A stretch of DNA of 60,810 bases, taken from CAZOBJ01 sp964577825. Lineage in GTDB: Bacteria > Planctomycetota > SZUA-567 > JAFGNG01. Shown piece after piece: positions 32,760 through 39,965 of this stretch (within the stretch, counting starts at the first letter, position 1; every line of letters starts with the position of its first letter). The notes below the pieces were generated by a model. It saw nothing but the letters and a program-made list of their open reading frames with translations. It had not been told where the DNA came from and did not search any database. The DNA lies in contig CAZOBJ010000006.1 of NCBI GenBank assembly GCA_964577825.1, positions 1-60,810 of the forward strand, read 5' to 3'. Both the position numbers and the translations under genes were made by a program.

Positions 32760-33848
32760 TCAGGGGGTCGGGGGTTGCGGAAGGTCGGCGCGACCCGCGC
32801 CCGCGCGCAGTTCCGGGCGCCAGGAGTGGTCGCGCGCGTCGGGGAGGTTGCGGCGCACCACGGTCTCCGCTTCGGGCAAGGGCACGCCCGGGTCCACGAG
32901 CGCGCGCACGCGGTCGAGCACGCCCTGGCGCTCGGCCTCGCGGCGCTGCGCCTGGGCCTGGGCGCGGTCCAGGGCCTCCCTGGCCGCCCGGTCGCGCGCG
33001 CGCAGGAACGCCTTGCTCAACGACCCGCCCACGAACGCGTAGAAGTGGTCCATGCTGCGCAGGTAGATCTCCGCGTCATAGGGCCGCGACTCGGTGTGGT
33101 GGTCGCGCGCGAACAGGTACACCTCGCGCGCTGCGGACCCGTGGCGCGTGTCAAAGACCTGCTGGCGGTACCAGAGCACCCCCGGCGGCGCGCCCAGGCC
33201 TCGTGGCACGCCCCATTGCACCAGGTCCACGAGCGCCTGGGCGGCCGCCTCCGTGCGGCCCGTGGCCACCACGCGCACCGTGGCCGTCAGGCGCGGCCGG
33301 TAGTACGGGTCGAAGTCGGTGGCCACGCCCGTGACCACCGCGTCCACGCCCAGCATGCGGCCGACCTTGATGGCGTCGTCGCGGTTGTGCGTGGGATCGA
33401 GAACCGGCTTGGCCACGGGCTCGCCGGGGCTCGCTTCGCGTTCCTCGGTCTTTGCGGGCCGCACGCCCAAGAGCGCGTTGCGATGCACCTGGGCGTTGTG
33501 CCGCCGGATGGCCCGGTTCTCCGCCTCCACGGCGGCGGCCACCTCGGCTGGAAAGACGACTTTCAGCTCGCCCTCGCCGGCCAGCTGAGCAGCCATCGAT
33601 TGGGCGAACCGGTCCGCATCGAACGAGGAGTCGCCGGTCAGGTCCTCGAAGGGCAGCACCGCCACCCGCTTGAGCGTGCTCAGGGCCGCGGGGTCGCCCT
33701 CACGCTCCTCATAGGACTGCACGGGTTGCAGGGACCGGGTCGCCGAGCGCGTCAGCCACGGCTCGCCGCACCCGGCCAGCGCCGCGCAGGCCAGGCCCAC
33801 GCCCGCAAGCCGCATCCACAGGTTCGCGCGCCCGCGTGTCCGGCGCAT
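32760..33848 (-). CDS. CsgG/LpoB-like lipoprotein
   Basis: A 362-residue exported lipoprotein. I start it at the ATG at 33848, behind GTGGAG. The signal peptide ends in the lipobox LAGC. The core resembles the CsgG/LpoB fold: LKRVAVLPFEDLTGDSSFDADRFAQ, a later segment with VGRMLGVDAVVTGVATDFDP, and a strand-rich middle. The C-terminal third is a charged helix (ARDRAAREALDRAQAQAQRR) ending in a Pro-rich tail. LpoB-type proteins activate peptidoglycan synthases from the outer membrane; CsgG-type ones form export pores. Length and single-domain layout favour an LpoB-like accessory. It follows the TolB-like lipoprotein by 36 bases, so they are likely partners in the envelope. Confidence 0.72.
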   Translation of the reverse strand: MRRTRGRANLWMRLAGVGLACAALAGCGEPWLTRSATRSLQPVQSYEEREGDPAALSTLKRVAVLPFEDLTGDSSFDADRFAQSMAAQLAGEGELKVVFPAEVAAAVEAENRAIRRHNAQVHRNALLGVRPAKTEEREASPGEPVAKPVLDPTHNRDDAIKVGRMLGVDAVVTGVATDFDPYYRPRLTATVRVVATGRTEAAAQALVDLVQWGVPRGLGAPPGVLWYRQQVFDTRHGSAAREVYLFARDHHTESRPYDAEIYLRSMDHFYAFVGGSLSKAFLRARDRAAREALDRAQAQAQRREAERQGVLDRVRALVDPGVPLPEAETVVRRNLPDARDHSWRPELRAGAGRADLPQPPTP

Positions 33849-33884
33849 GGTTGTCTCCACAGGTGCAGATGCCCTACGGTCCGG

Positions 33885-35147
33885 CTACTCGGCCGGCATC
33901 GCCTCGTCGGGCGCGGTCGCTCCCTCCGCCTCCTCAGGCATGGGGCTCGCGTGCGCGACCATGCCCGCCACCACGGGCTGCAGGCTCCACACGTTCTCGT
34001 GCCCGTTGCGCAGGCTGTGGAAGAAAAGCCGCCCCGGCCGGCTTCCGTTCGCCGGGTCCGGCCCCCAGGCCGGGCCCCAGTCCGGGGCGCTGTGGCTCGT
34101 GATCTGGGTGAGGTCCTCGCCCTGTTCGTGGACCACCCAGATGTCGTCGGCCTTGTAGATGCGCGCCTCCCACTGCGCGCCCGGGCTCTTGCGCACGCTG
34201 GCGAACGCGATGTAGTGCCCGTCCGGGCTCCAGCAGGGGTTGATGGCCGCCCACTGGTCGCTGAACACCACGTCGCGCGGCGCGCCCGCCAGCTCCACGG
34301 CCCCGTTGTCGTCCACGACCAGGGGAATCGTCCAGATGCCGTACCAGGGCACCCGGCGCTCGCGGTGCTTCTGGTACACGAGCGTGTAGAGCATCCGCCC
34401 GTCGGGGCCCGCCTCCGCCACGGGGCGGAACTCGGGGAACAGCCCCTCCGTGACCGCGCTCATGAACCGGGTCTGCATGTCCAGGACCCAGATGCGCCAG
34501 ATCCCGTCCATGCTGCTGTACCGGCTGAACGCGAGCAGCCGCCCGTCCGGGCTCCAGGACGGGTGGATCTCGTCCTCCGCGCTGCGGGTGAGCTGGCGTG
34601 GACGCGTGCGCGGCGTGCGGTCGGCCGCGGCGACCAGGATGTCCCAGTTGCCGTACCGGTTCGAGCACCAGGCGATCTGGTCCCCGTCGGGGCTGAACTT
34701 GGGCATCATGTCGCTGGCCGGGTCGCTCGTGTACAGGGTGACGGTCTTGCCGGCCACCGACTGGGTCACGATGTCCGGGTTGCGGCTGTAGCGCGTGGTG
34801 GCAAAGGCCATCCGCTTGCCCGTGCGGTCCACGTCCACGTCGTAGTCGCCGCCGCCCTCGGCAAAGGTCTGCTGGGAGATGCCGTCGAACCCGGTGCTGG
34901 TGATCATGTTCTCGAGCTCGTCCGGCCGGTAGGCCCCCTCCTGGAAGAGCTGCGGATCGTAATGGAAGCCCATCTGCCGCTTCTCTTCGGGGTCCACCGG
35001 GTCGCGGCGGGGCGCGGGCGCCTCGGCGGGCTCTTCGGCCGCGGGCTCCGGCCGGTCAAAGGGCTTGGTGAACGCGTCCGCGAGCATGCAGCCCGACAGG
35101 CCCGCACATGCCAGGGCCGCGGCGGCGAGGCCGGTCCAGCGCTTCAT
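33885..35147 (-). CDS. TolB-like beta-propeller lipoprotein
   Basis: A 420-residue lipoprotein with signal peptide and lipobox LSGC. The start is the ATG at 35147 behind AGGAGAG. After a Pro/Glu-rich linker, PD40/WD40-like TolB blades repeat: MMPKFSPDGDQIAWCSNRYG, IHPSWSPDGRLLAFSRYS, INPCWSPDGHYIAFASV and a final DWGPAWGP variant. TolB proteins sit in the periplasm and help the Tol-Pal envelope system; lipoprotein forms are common outside Proteobacteria. No tolA, tolQ, tolR or pal gene is adjacent. It leads the minus-strand set with the LpoB-like lipoprotein. Confidence 0.82.
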   Translation of the reverse strand: MKRWTGLAAAALACAGLSGCMLADAFTKPFDRPEPAAEEPAEAPAPRRDPVDPEEKRQMGFHYDPQLFQEGAYRPDELENMITSTGFDGISQQTFAEGGGDYDVDVDRTGKRMAFATTRYSRNPDIVTQSVAGKTVTLYTSDPASDMMPKFSPDGDQIAWCSNRYGNWDILVAAADRTPRTRPRQLTRSAEDEIHPSWSPDGRLLAFSRYSSMDGIWRIWVLDMQTRFMSAVTEGLFPEFRPVAEAGPDGRMLYTLVYQKHRERRVPWYGIWTIPLVVDDNGAVELAGAPRDVVFSDQWAAINPCWSPDGHYIAFASVRKSPGAQWEARIYKADDIWVVHEQGEDLTQITSHSAPDWGPAWGPDPANGSRPGRLFFHSLRNGHENVWSLQPVVAGMVAHASPMPEEAEGATAPDEAMPAE

Positions 35148-35469
35148 GAGCAGCTCTCCTCCCAAACGATGAGGCGGCTTGGCCGCAGCTTCCGGTCCAG
35201 GTGACCGCCGGCTTGCGGCGCAGCCTGTGTGTGTTATCGGTCAACGAGCCGGGAATCCTTCAACGGAATTCGGAAAGACTCGCGCCCGGGCCCGCCCGAC
35301 TTGCGGCGATCCGCCCTGCGCGCGCGCCGCCGCGGTCCGGGGCCTGGGCGCCGCGCGCGCAAAAACTGGAATCAATGCGTTTGACAGGCCGCAAACCGAC
35401 GATATAGTGTGATTGTACAGGCTGTAACGCGGCCCGGGTTATCGGACCTGTGTCATAAGGAGAGACGGC
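35148..35469. other. Divergent intergenic region between TolB-like and FliD-like units
   Basis: 322 bases without a gene. A strong plus-strand promoter lies at 35381-35408. A minus-strand promoter for the TolB-like gene must also be here, but none is convincing: the best -10, GATAAC around 35235, has a TTGAAG at a poor 19-base distance. No other structure seen. Confidence 0.55.
35381..35408 (+). promoter_or_regulatory. Predicted promoter of the FliD-like unit
   Basis: -35 TTGACA (35381-35386), 16-base spacer, -10 TATAGT (35403-35408) in a locally AT-rich patch. Start expected near 35415, about 55 bases before the small protein gene. Confidence 0.68.
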
Positions 35470-35676
35470 GTGGCGCTCGAGCCGGTCGATGCAGGCACCA
35501 GGGCCCCGGCGGCCTACTCGGAACTCTCCCAGACCTCCCAGCAACTGGACCGCGCCGAACAGGCCCAGCGGCGCCCGCCCCCGGAGGAGACCGATCGGGA
35601 GCGCGAAGAGGCCCGCGCCGAGGAGCCGCCGCCGCCCCAGGAGCATCTGGGCAGGCAGATCGACGTGCTCGCGTAA
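35470..35676 (+). CDS. Small charged protein upstream of the FliD-like gene
   Basis: A 68-residue acidic, Glu/Arg/Pro-rich protein starting with GTG at 35470, behind AAGGAGAG at ideal spacing and the best promoter of the region. It has a Gln/Glu-rich helix (SQTSQQLDRAEQAQRR) and a Pro run, and ends in GRQIDVLA. In flagellated bacteria the small FlaG protein often precedes fliD; this one has that position and size class. The ending I-D-V-x-A faintly resembles FlaG-like tails. I cannot claim homology. Codon pattern and ribosome site make it a likely real gene. Confidence 0.6.
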   Translation: MALEPVDAGTRAPAAYSELSQTSQQLDRAEQAQRRPPPEETDREREEARAEEPPPPQEHLGRQIDVLA

Positions 35677-35734
35677 CGAACCGGCCGCCACGGACGGTGG
35701 CCGCAACACGTCATCCACGGAAGGATGACCCACT

Positions 35735-37966
35735 ATGCGAGTTCCCCCGCCGGCCCCTGTCGCGGGACGCGCGGCCCTGGCGCAGGCCCTCGGCCTGGCA
35801 GGCGCCTATGCGCGCCCCAGGGCCAACCGCAACGCGCAGCCCCGACCCCAGGGCGGACGCCTCCACCCAACGCACACGACGCATCGACGCGATCCGCTCG
35901 GCGCACTGCGCAGCGCGCATGTGCAGGTCAATGCGCCGGACGCGAACGCCGCTCCTTCGTCCCGGCGCGCCCAGTCTGCCGACGGGCAGTCCGCCCTGCC
36001 CCGGGACGCCGGGGCCCAGCCGGCGGCCGACGAGGCGCAGTCGCTCGAGCCGCCCCTCGAGTACGAGGTGCCCCTGGGCGAGAGCGGCGTGGGCGACGTG
36101 GGCGATCCGCGGCTGGCCACCGCGCTCCTGCGCCTGTTCGCGTTCGAGGCCCAGCACGCCGCGGCCCAACGTCGCAAGGCCGTCGAACAAGGCGTGATCC
36201 GGCCCCGCACGAACATCGAGCTGCACACGGTCCTGGACGAGTCCGCGCGTCCCGTGCCCGTGGCCGGCAAGACCGAGACCACGGGCGACACGAACGGCAA
36301 CGGCGCACACGAGACCGTGATGCGCGAACTCGCGTATTTGAGCGACCGGCGGCGCCTATTCATCCAGCAGGGCGGCCTGCTCTACGGCCTTCAGTCGCGG
36401 CCCATGCCCCGGATCCTGCACGCGGGCACCGCGGCGAGTGCGCGCAGCGTGTACGACGCGCGCGCGCAGCTGCGCCGCGTGAACCGCCCCACCGGCGTGG
36501 AGGTGGTCCGGGGACTCGCGTCCGAGGAACTGAACCGCACCCTGGAGGCCCTCGGCCCGGTGGAGAAGGCCCTGCGCGAGCTGTCCGAGACCCTGCACGA
36601 ATTGACTGCGGACGAAGCCCTGGCCGCGGCGTCTGTGGACAGCGACTCCCCCGCGGTGCGGGCGAGCTTGCGCGCGCGCACCGCGCCCGTGGGCGCGTAC
36701 CAGGTCCGCGCAGAACAGGTCGCCACTGCACACACCGTGGAGAGCGACTACTTCCCCGCGCGCAGCCTCACCGACGACCCTCTGGGTCTGTCGGGCAGCT
36801 TTACACTCAACGGCACGACCGTGACCGTGGAGGCCGAGGACACGCTCTGGGACCTGGCCGAGGCCATCACCTGGGGCGAGGACCGCAATCGCAACGGCGC
36901 CCTGGACCGGGCCGAGGACTTCTACGGCCCCGACGCGGAGGACTACGCCGAGGACCGGAACGACAACGGCCGGCTCGACGGCGGCACGCGCGCGCACGGG
37001 GTGCGTGCCGAGGTGCGCGACCGGCGGCTGCGCCTGACCGCGGCCCAACCCGGGCCCGAGCCAATCCAGGTCACGGATCCCGACGGCATCCTCGCCGAGC
37101 TCGGGCTCGTCGACACGGTGGACGGGCGCCTCCAGTTCGCGCACGAGGTCACGGCGCCCGCGCGCGCGCGCCTGTCCGTCGACGGGCAGGCCCTGGAGGC
37201 GGCCACGAACACGGTGGACGAGGCCATCGACGGCGTTCGCCTGACCCTCCACGAAGCGACCGATTCGCCGGTGGAGGTGACGGTTTCCGCGGACGCCGAG
37301 GCCCTGGCCGAGGAACTGAGCGGTCTCGTGGACACGTTCAACAACGCCATGCGCGCGCTCAACCGTGCTCTCGACTCGCAGACCGGGCTCTTGCACGACG
37401 TGGAGCACGTGGCCCGCGTTCGCATCGACCTGCGCGACCAGAGCACCGCGCCCGTGCCCGCGCAGCCGGCCGCCTACGACGAGCCCGAGGAGGCGGGCCT
37501 GTCCGCGCAGCCGGGGCGGCCGATCACGTTCCACCGCGCGCAGCTGGGCGCGGCCCTCCAGGACCTGAAGATGCGCCTCACCGGCCTGGGCGAAGACCTG
37601 CGGCCTCTCCAGCGCCAGACGGGCACGGCCTCGGTGTACAACGCCCTGGACCGGATCGGCATCACCGCGGCCGACGACGACACCCTGGCCCTGGACCGGG
37701 ACAAGCTCGCCCAGGCCGTGGCCGACGACCTGCCGGCCGTGCGCGGCCTGTTCGGCAAGCCGGAGGGGTACGTGCCCCGGCTCGCGCGCACCGTGGACGG
37801 GGCCGTGCGCACGGACTCCGGGCTCCTGCCCCTTGCGCGCGCGCGCACCGAGCAACTTCTCCGAGCCGTCACCGTCACCCGCCTGCGCGAGGCCTGGATT
37901 GGCGCCCAGCGAAGCGCGCTCAGCCCTGCGGGCGAGTCTCGGCTGCTCCTGCGCGCCTTGGCCTAG
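35735..37966 (+). CDS. fliD: FliD-like (flagellar hook-associated protein 2) protein with EF-hand-like loops
   Basis: A 743-residue protein. Residues about 265-375 match the FliD N-terminal domain (APVGAYQVRAEQVATAHTVE, then SGSFTLNGTTVTVEAEDTL). Residues about 470-730 match the C-terminal domain: DEAIDGVRLTLHEATDSPVE, LVDTFNNAM, TGTASVYNALDRIGI and the ending LDRDKLAQAVADDLPAVRGLF. FliD caps the growing flagellar filament. Unusual parts are a roughly 260-residue low-complexity N-terminal extension and calcium-loop-like sequences: DRNRNGALDRAE at 383-394, DRNDNGRLDGG at 407-417, and a partial DTNGNGAHE at 185. No other flagellar gene is in the window. GGAAGGA precedes the ATG. It may be a remote flagellar cap or a repurposed surface adhesin. 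Confidence 0.78.
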   Translation: MRVPPPAPVAGRAALAQALGLAGAYARPRANRNAQPRPQGGRLHPTHTTHRRDPLGALRSAHVQVNAPDANAAPSSRRAQSADGQSALPRDAGAQPAADEAQSLEPPLEYEVPLGESGVGDVGDPRLATALLRLFAFEAQHAAAQRRKAVEQGVIRPRTNIELHTVLDESARPVPVAGKTETTGDTNGNGAHETVMRELAYLSDRRRLFIQQGGLLYGLQSRPMPRILHAGTAASARSVYDARAQLRRVNRPTGVEVVRGLASEELNRTLEALGPVEKALRELSETLHELTADEALAAASVDSDSPAVRASLRARTAPVGAYQVRAEQVATAHTVESDYFPARSLTDDPLGLSGSFTLNGTTVTVEAEDTLWDLAEAITWGEDRNRNGALDRAEDFYGPDAEDYAEDRNDNGRLDGGTRAHGVRAEVRDRRLRLTAAQPGPEPIQVTDPDGILAELGLVDTVDGRLQFAHEVTAPARARLSVDGQALEAATNTVDEAIDGVRLTLHEATDSPVEVTVSADAEALAEELSGLVDTFNNAMRALNRALDSQTGLLHDVEHVARVRIDLRDQSTAPVPAQPAAYDEPEEAGLSAQPGRPITFHRAQLGAALQDLKMRLTGLGEDLRPLQRQTGTASVYNALDRIGITAADDDTLALDRDKLAQAVADDLPAVRGLFGKPEGYVPRLARTVDGAVRTDSGLLPLARARTEQLLRAVTVTRLREAWIGAQRSALSPAGESRLLLRALA

Positions 37967-37982
37967 ACGGCCCGCGCGCCGC

Positions 37983-38011
37983 CTTCCCCGGCAGGCCGCA
38001 TTCCCTACAAT
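37983..38011 (+). promoter_or_regulatory. Possible weak promoter of the exonuclease III gene
   Basis: A good -10, TACAAT (38006-38011), in the 180-base gap after the FliD-like gene. The matching -35 is poor (TTCCCC at 16 bases). It is offered only because the gap otherwise shows nothing. Confidence 0.3.
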
Positions 38012-38146
38012 ACGCGCGCAGGAACGCGCACCCGCGCGCGACAGTAAGTGCGGACTCCCGCCCACAGGGGGCATGGCGCGCCATGGCGTGCGCGCGCACA
38101 GGGCTCTACTGCGATTGGCCCAAGAGCTCACCACGCGGAGACGGCA

Positions 38147-38902
38147 GTGACTCGCATCGTGTCCTGGAACGTGAACGGCCTGCGCGCGGCCCTGCGCAAG
38201 GGGTTCCTGGACTTCGTGGCCGCCGAGAATCCGGACATCCTGTGCCTTCAGGAGGTGCGCGCCACCCCGGACCAGGTCGCCATCGACCTGCCCGGCTACG
38301 CCGCGCATTGGCACCCGGCCCGGCGCAAGGGGTATGCGGGCACCGCGGTCTTCACCAAAACCGCCCCGCTTGCGGTCGACCGGGGCCTGGGCGAACGGGC
38401 GCCGGATACCGAGGGCCGGGTGCTCACCCTGGACTATCCGCGGTTCGCCCTGGTCACCGTGTACACCCCGAACGTGGGCCGCACGCTCGCGCGGCTCGCG
38501 TACCGCGCGCGCACCTGGGACCCGGCCTTCCGCGCGCACGTGTGCGAGCTCGCAGCGCGCAAGCCCGTGGTGTTCTGCGGGGACCTGAACGTCGCCCACC
38601 AGGAGATCGACCTCGCCGACCCGGACGGCAACCGCGGCAACGCCGGGTTCACGGACGAAGAGCGCGCCGGGTTCGACGCTCTGCTCGCCGAGGGATTCCT
38701 GGACACGTTTCGCCAGTTTACGACGCAGGGCGGCCACTACACCTGGTGGAGCTACTGGGGCAAGGCCCGGTCGGCCAACCACGGATGGCGCATCGACTAC
38801 GTGTGCGTGTCGCCCCAACTGCGCGCCGGTCTCGCGCGCGCGGACATCCTCGGAGACGTGACCGGCTCCGACCACGCGCCTGTGGCCGTGACCCTGGACT
38901 AG
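38147..38902 (+). CDS. xth: Exodeoxyribonuclease III / AP endonuclease
   Basis: A 251-residue Mg-dependent nuclease of the ExoIII/APE1 family that cuts DNA at abasic sites and degrades 3' ends in base-excision repair. Catalytic blocks: SWNVNGLRA (metal/phosphate Asn), CLQEVRA (metal Glu), CGDLNVAHQEIDLAD (Asp and Asn), NRGNAGFTDEER, and GSDHAPVAV at the C-terminus with the Asp-His pair; WRIDYVCVS gives the substrate loop. The N-terminus starts with GTG at 38147 with CGGAG upstream; the longer open frame adds 33 unrelated residues. The NxGFTxEER form resembles Bacillus ExoA. It is isolated between the FliD-like gene and an ABC transporter. Confidence 0.95.
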   Translation: MTRIVSWNVNGLRAALRKGFLDFVAAENPDILCLQEVRATPDQVAIDLPGYAAHWHPARRKGYAGTAVFTKTAPLAVDRGLGERAPDTEGRVLTLDYPRFALVTVYTPNVGRTLARLAYRARTWDPAFRAHVCELAARKPVVFCGDLNVAHQEIDLADPDGNRGNAGFTDEERAGFDALLAEGFLDTFRQFTTQGGHYTWWSYWGKARSANHGWRIDYVCVSPQLRAGLARADILGDVTGSDHAPVAVTLD

Positions 38903-38919
38903 GGCCGAAGACGCAGAAT

Positions 38920-38964
38920 CCGTTTCCGCTCTCCGTTGAAACGGACCGGCCGGTTGCGTACCAT
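38920..38964 (+). promoter_or_regulatory. Predicted promoter with overlapping inverted repeat, GldA-GldFG-DUF4340 operon
   Basis: -35 TTGAAA (38936-38941), 17-base spacer, -10 TACCAT (38959-38964), start near 38971. A perfect 7-base inverted repeat, CCGTTTC (38920-38926) with GAAACGG (38938-38944), covers the -35 and may be an operator or a remnant terminator stem. Confidence 0.5.
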
Positions 38965-39011
38965 GGATCGGCCACAAAACCCAGGCGACGCCCAGGCAGA
39001 GAAGTAAAGGT

Positions 39012-39965
39012 ATGATCGACGTCGAACATCTCTCCAAGTCCTACGGGCCCCGGCCCGCGCTCGTGGACCTGAACCTCCACGTGTCCGCAGGGGGCGTGGT
39101 GGGGTTGCTGGGCGTCAACGGCGCGGGCAAGACCACGCTCATGCGCATCCTCACCGGGTTCCTGACCCCGACCGCGGGCCGCGCGCGCGTGTGCGGGTAC
39201 GACGTGGAGGCCGACCCCCTGGCCGTGAAGCGCCGGGTGGGATACCTGCCCGAGACCACGCCTCTGCATCCGGAGCTTCGGGTCACCGAGTTCCTGGCCT
39301 ACCGGGCCCGGCTCAAGGGGCTCGCCCGCTCCGCGGCGCGCGACGCCGTGGCCCGCGCAATCGACCGCGCCGGGCTGCGCGAGGTGGCGGACCGGATCAT
39401 CGGCCAGCTCTCGCGCGGCTACCGGCAGCGCACCGGGCTCGCCGAGTGCCTGCTCGTGGACGCGCCCCTGCTCGTGCTCGACGAGCCCACCGCCGGGCTC
39501 GACCCGCACCAGGCCCGCGAGACCCGGGCGCTCGTAACCGAGCTCGGGCGCGACCATACCGTGCTCCTGTCCACGCACATCCTGCATGACGCGGAGCTCA
39601 TGTGCCAGGAGGTGGTGATCATCCACGAGGGCCGTCTCGTGGCCGTGGACAGTCCCCAGGCCCTGTGCGCGCGCCGGCCCGGCCCGCGGGCCCTGCTCGT
39701 GGCCGTGGGCGCGCCGCAGGGGGCCCGGGTGGCCGAGGCGCTCACGGGCCTCTCGGGCGTGCGCGCGGCCGACGAGGTCGCGGGCACGGACGAGGCGCGG
39801 CGGTGGCGGCTGTCCGTCGACCGGACCGAACAGGCCCGCCAAGCCGTGCCCGGCCTGTGCGCCCAGCAGGGCTGGACCCTGTGCGAGCTGCGGCTCGAGC
39901 CCGTGCGCCTGGAGGACATCTTCGCGGACCTGACCGCCGCTTCGCAGCGCGAGGGCGTGTCGTGA
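39012..39965 (+). CDS. ABC transporter ATP-binding protein (GldA-like)
   Basis: A 317-residue ATPase. Walker A is GVNGAGKTT at residues 34-42, the signature is LSRGYRQRTG, Walker B is LLVLDEPTAGLD, and the switch His is in STHILHD. The 80-residue tail after the nucleotide domain is typical of the CcmA/GldA/DrrA group. GldA works with the membrane permease GldF and the GldG substrate-binding-like subunit, which here form one protein encoded immediately downstream with a GTGA stop/start overlap. In Bacteroidota this system is linked to gliding; in PVC and other bacteria its cargo is unknown. Confidence 0.92.
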   Translation: MIDVEHLSKSYGPRPALVDLNLHVSAGGVVGLLGVNGAGKTTLMRILTGFLTPTAGRARVCGYDVEADPLAVKRRVGYLPETTPLHPELRVTEFLAYRARLKGLARSAARDAVARAIDRAGLREVADRIIGQLSRGYRQRTGLAECLLVDAPLLVLDEPTAGLDPHQARETRALVTELGRDHTVLLSTHILHDAELMCQEVVIIHEGRLVAVDSPQALCARRPGPRALLVAVGAPQGARVAEALTGLSGVRAADEVAGTDEARRWRLSVDRTEQARQAVPGLCAQQGWTLCELRLEPVRLEDIFADLTAASQREGVS

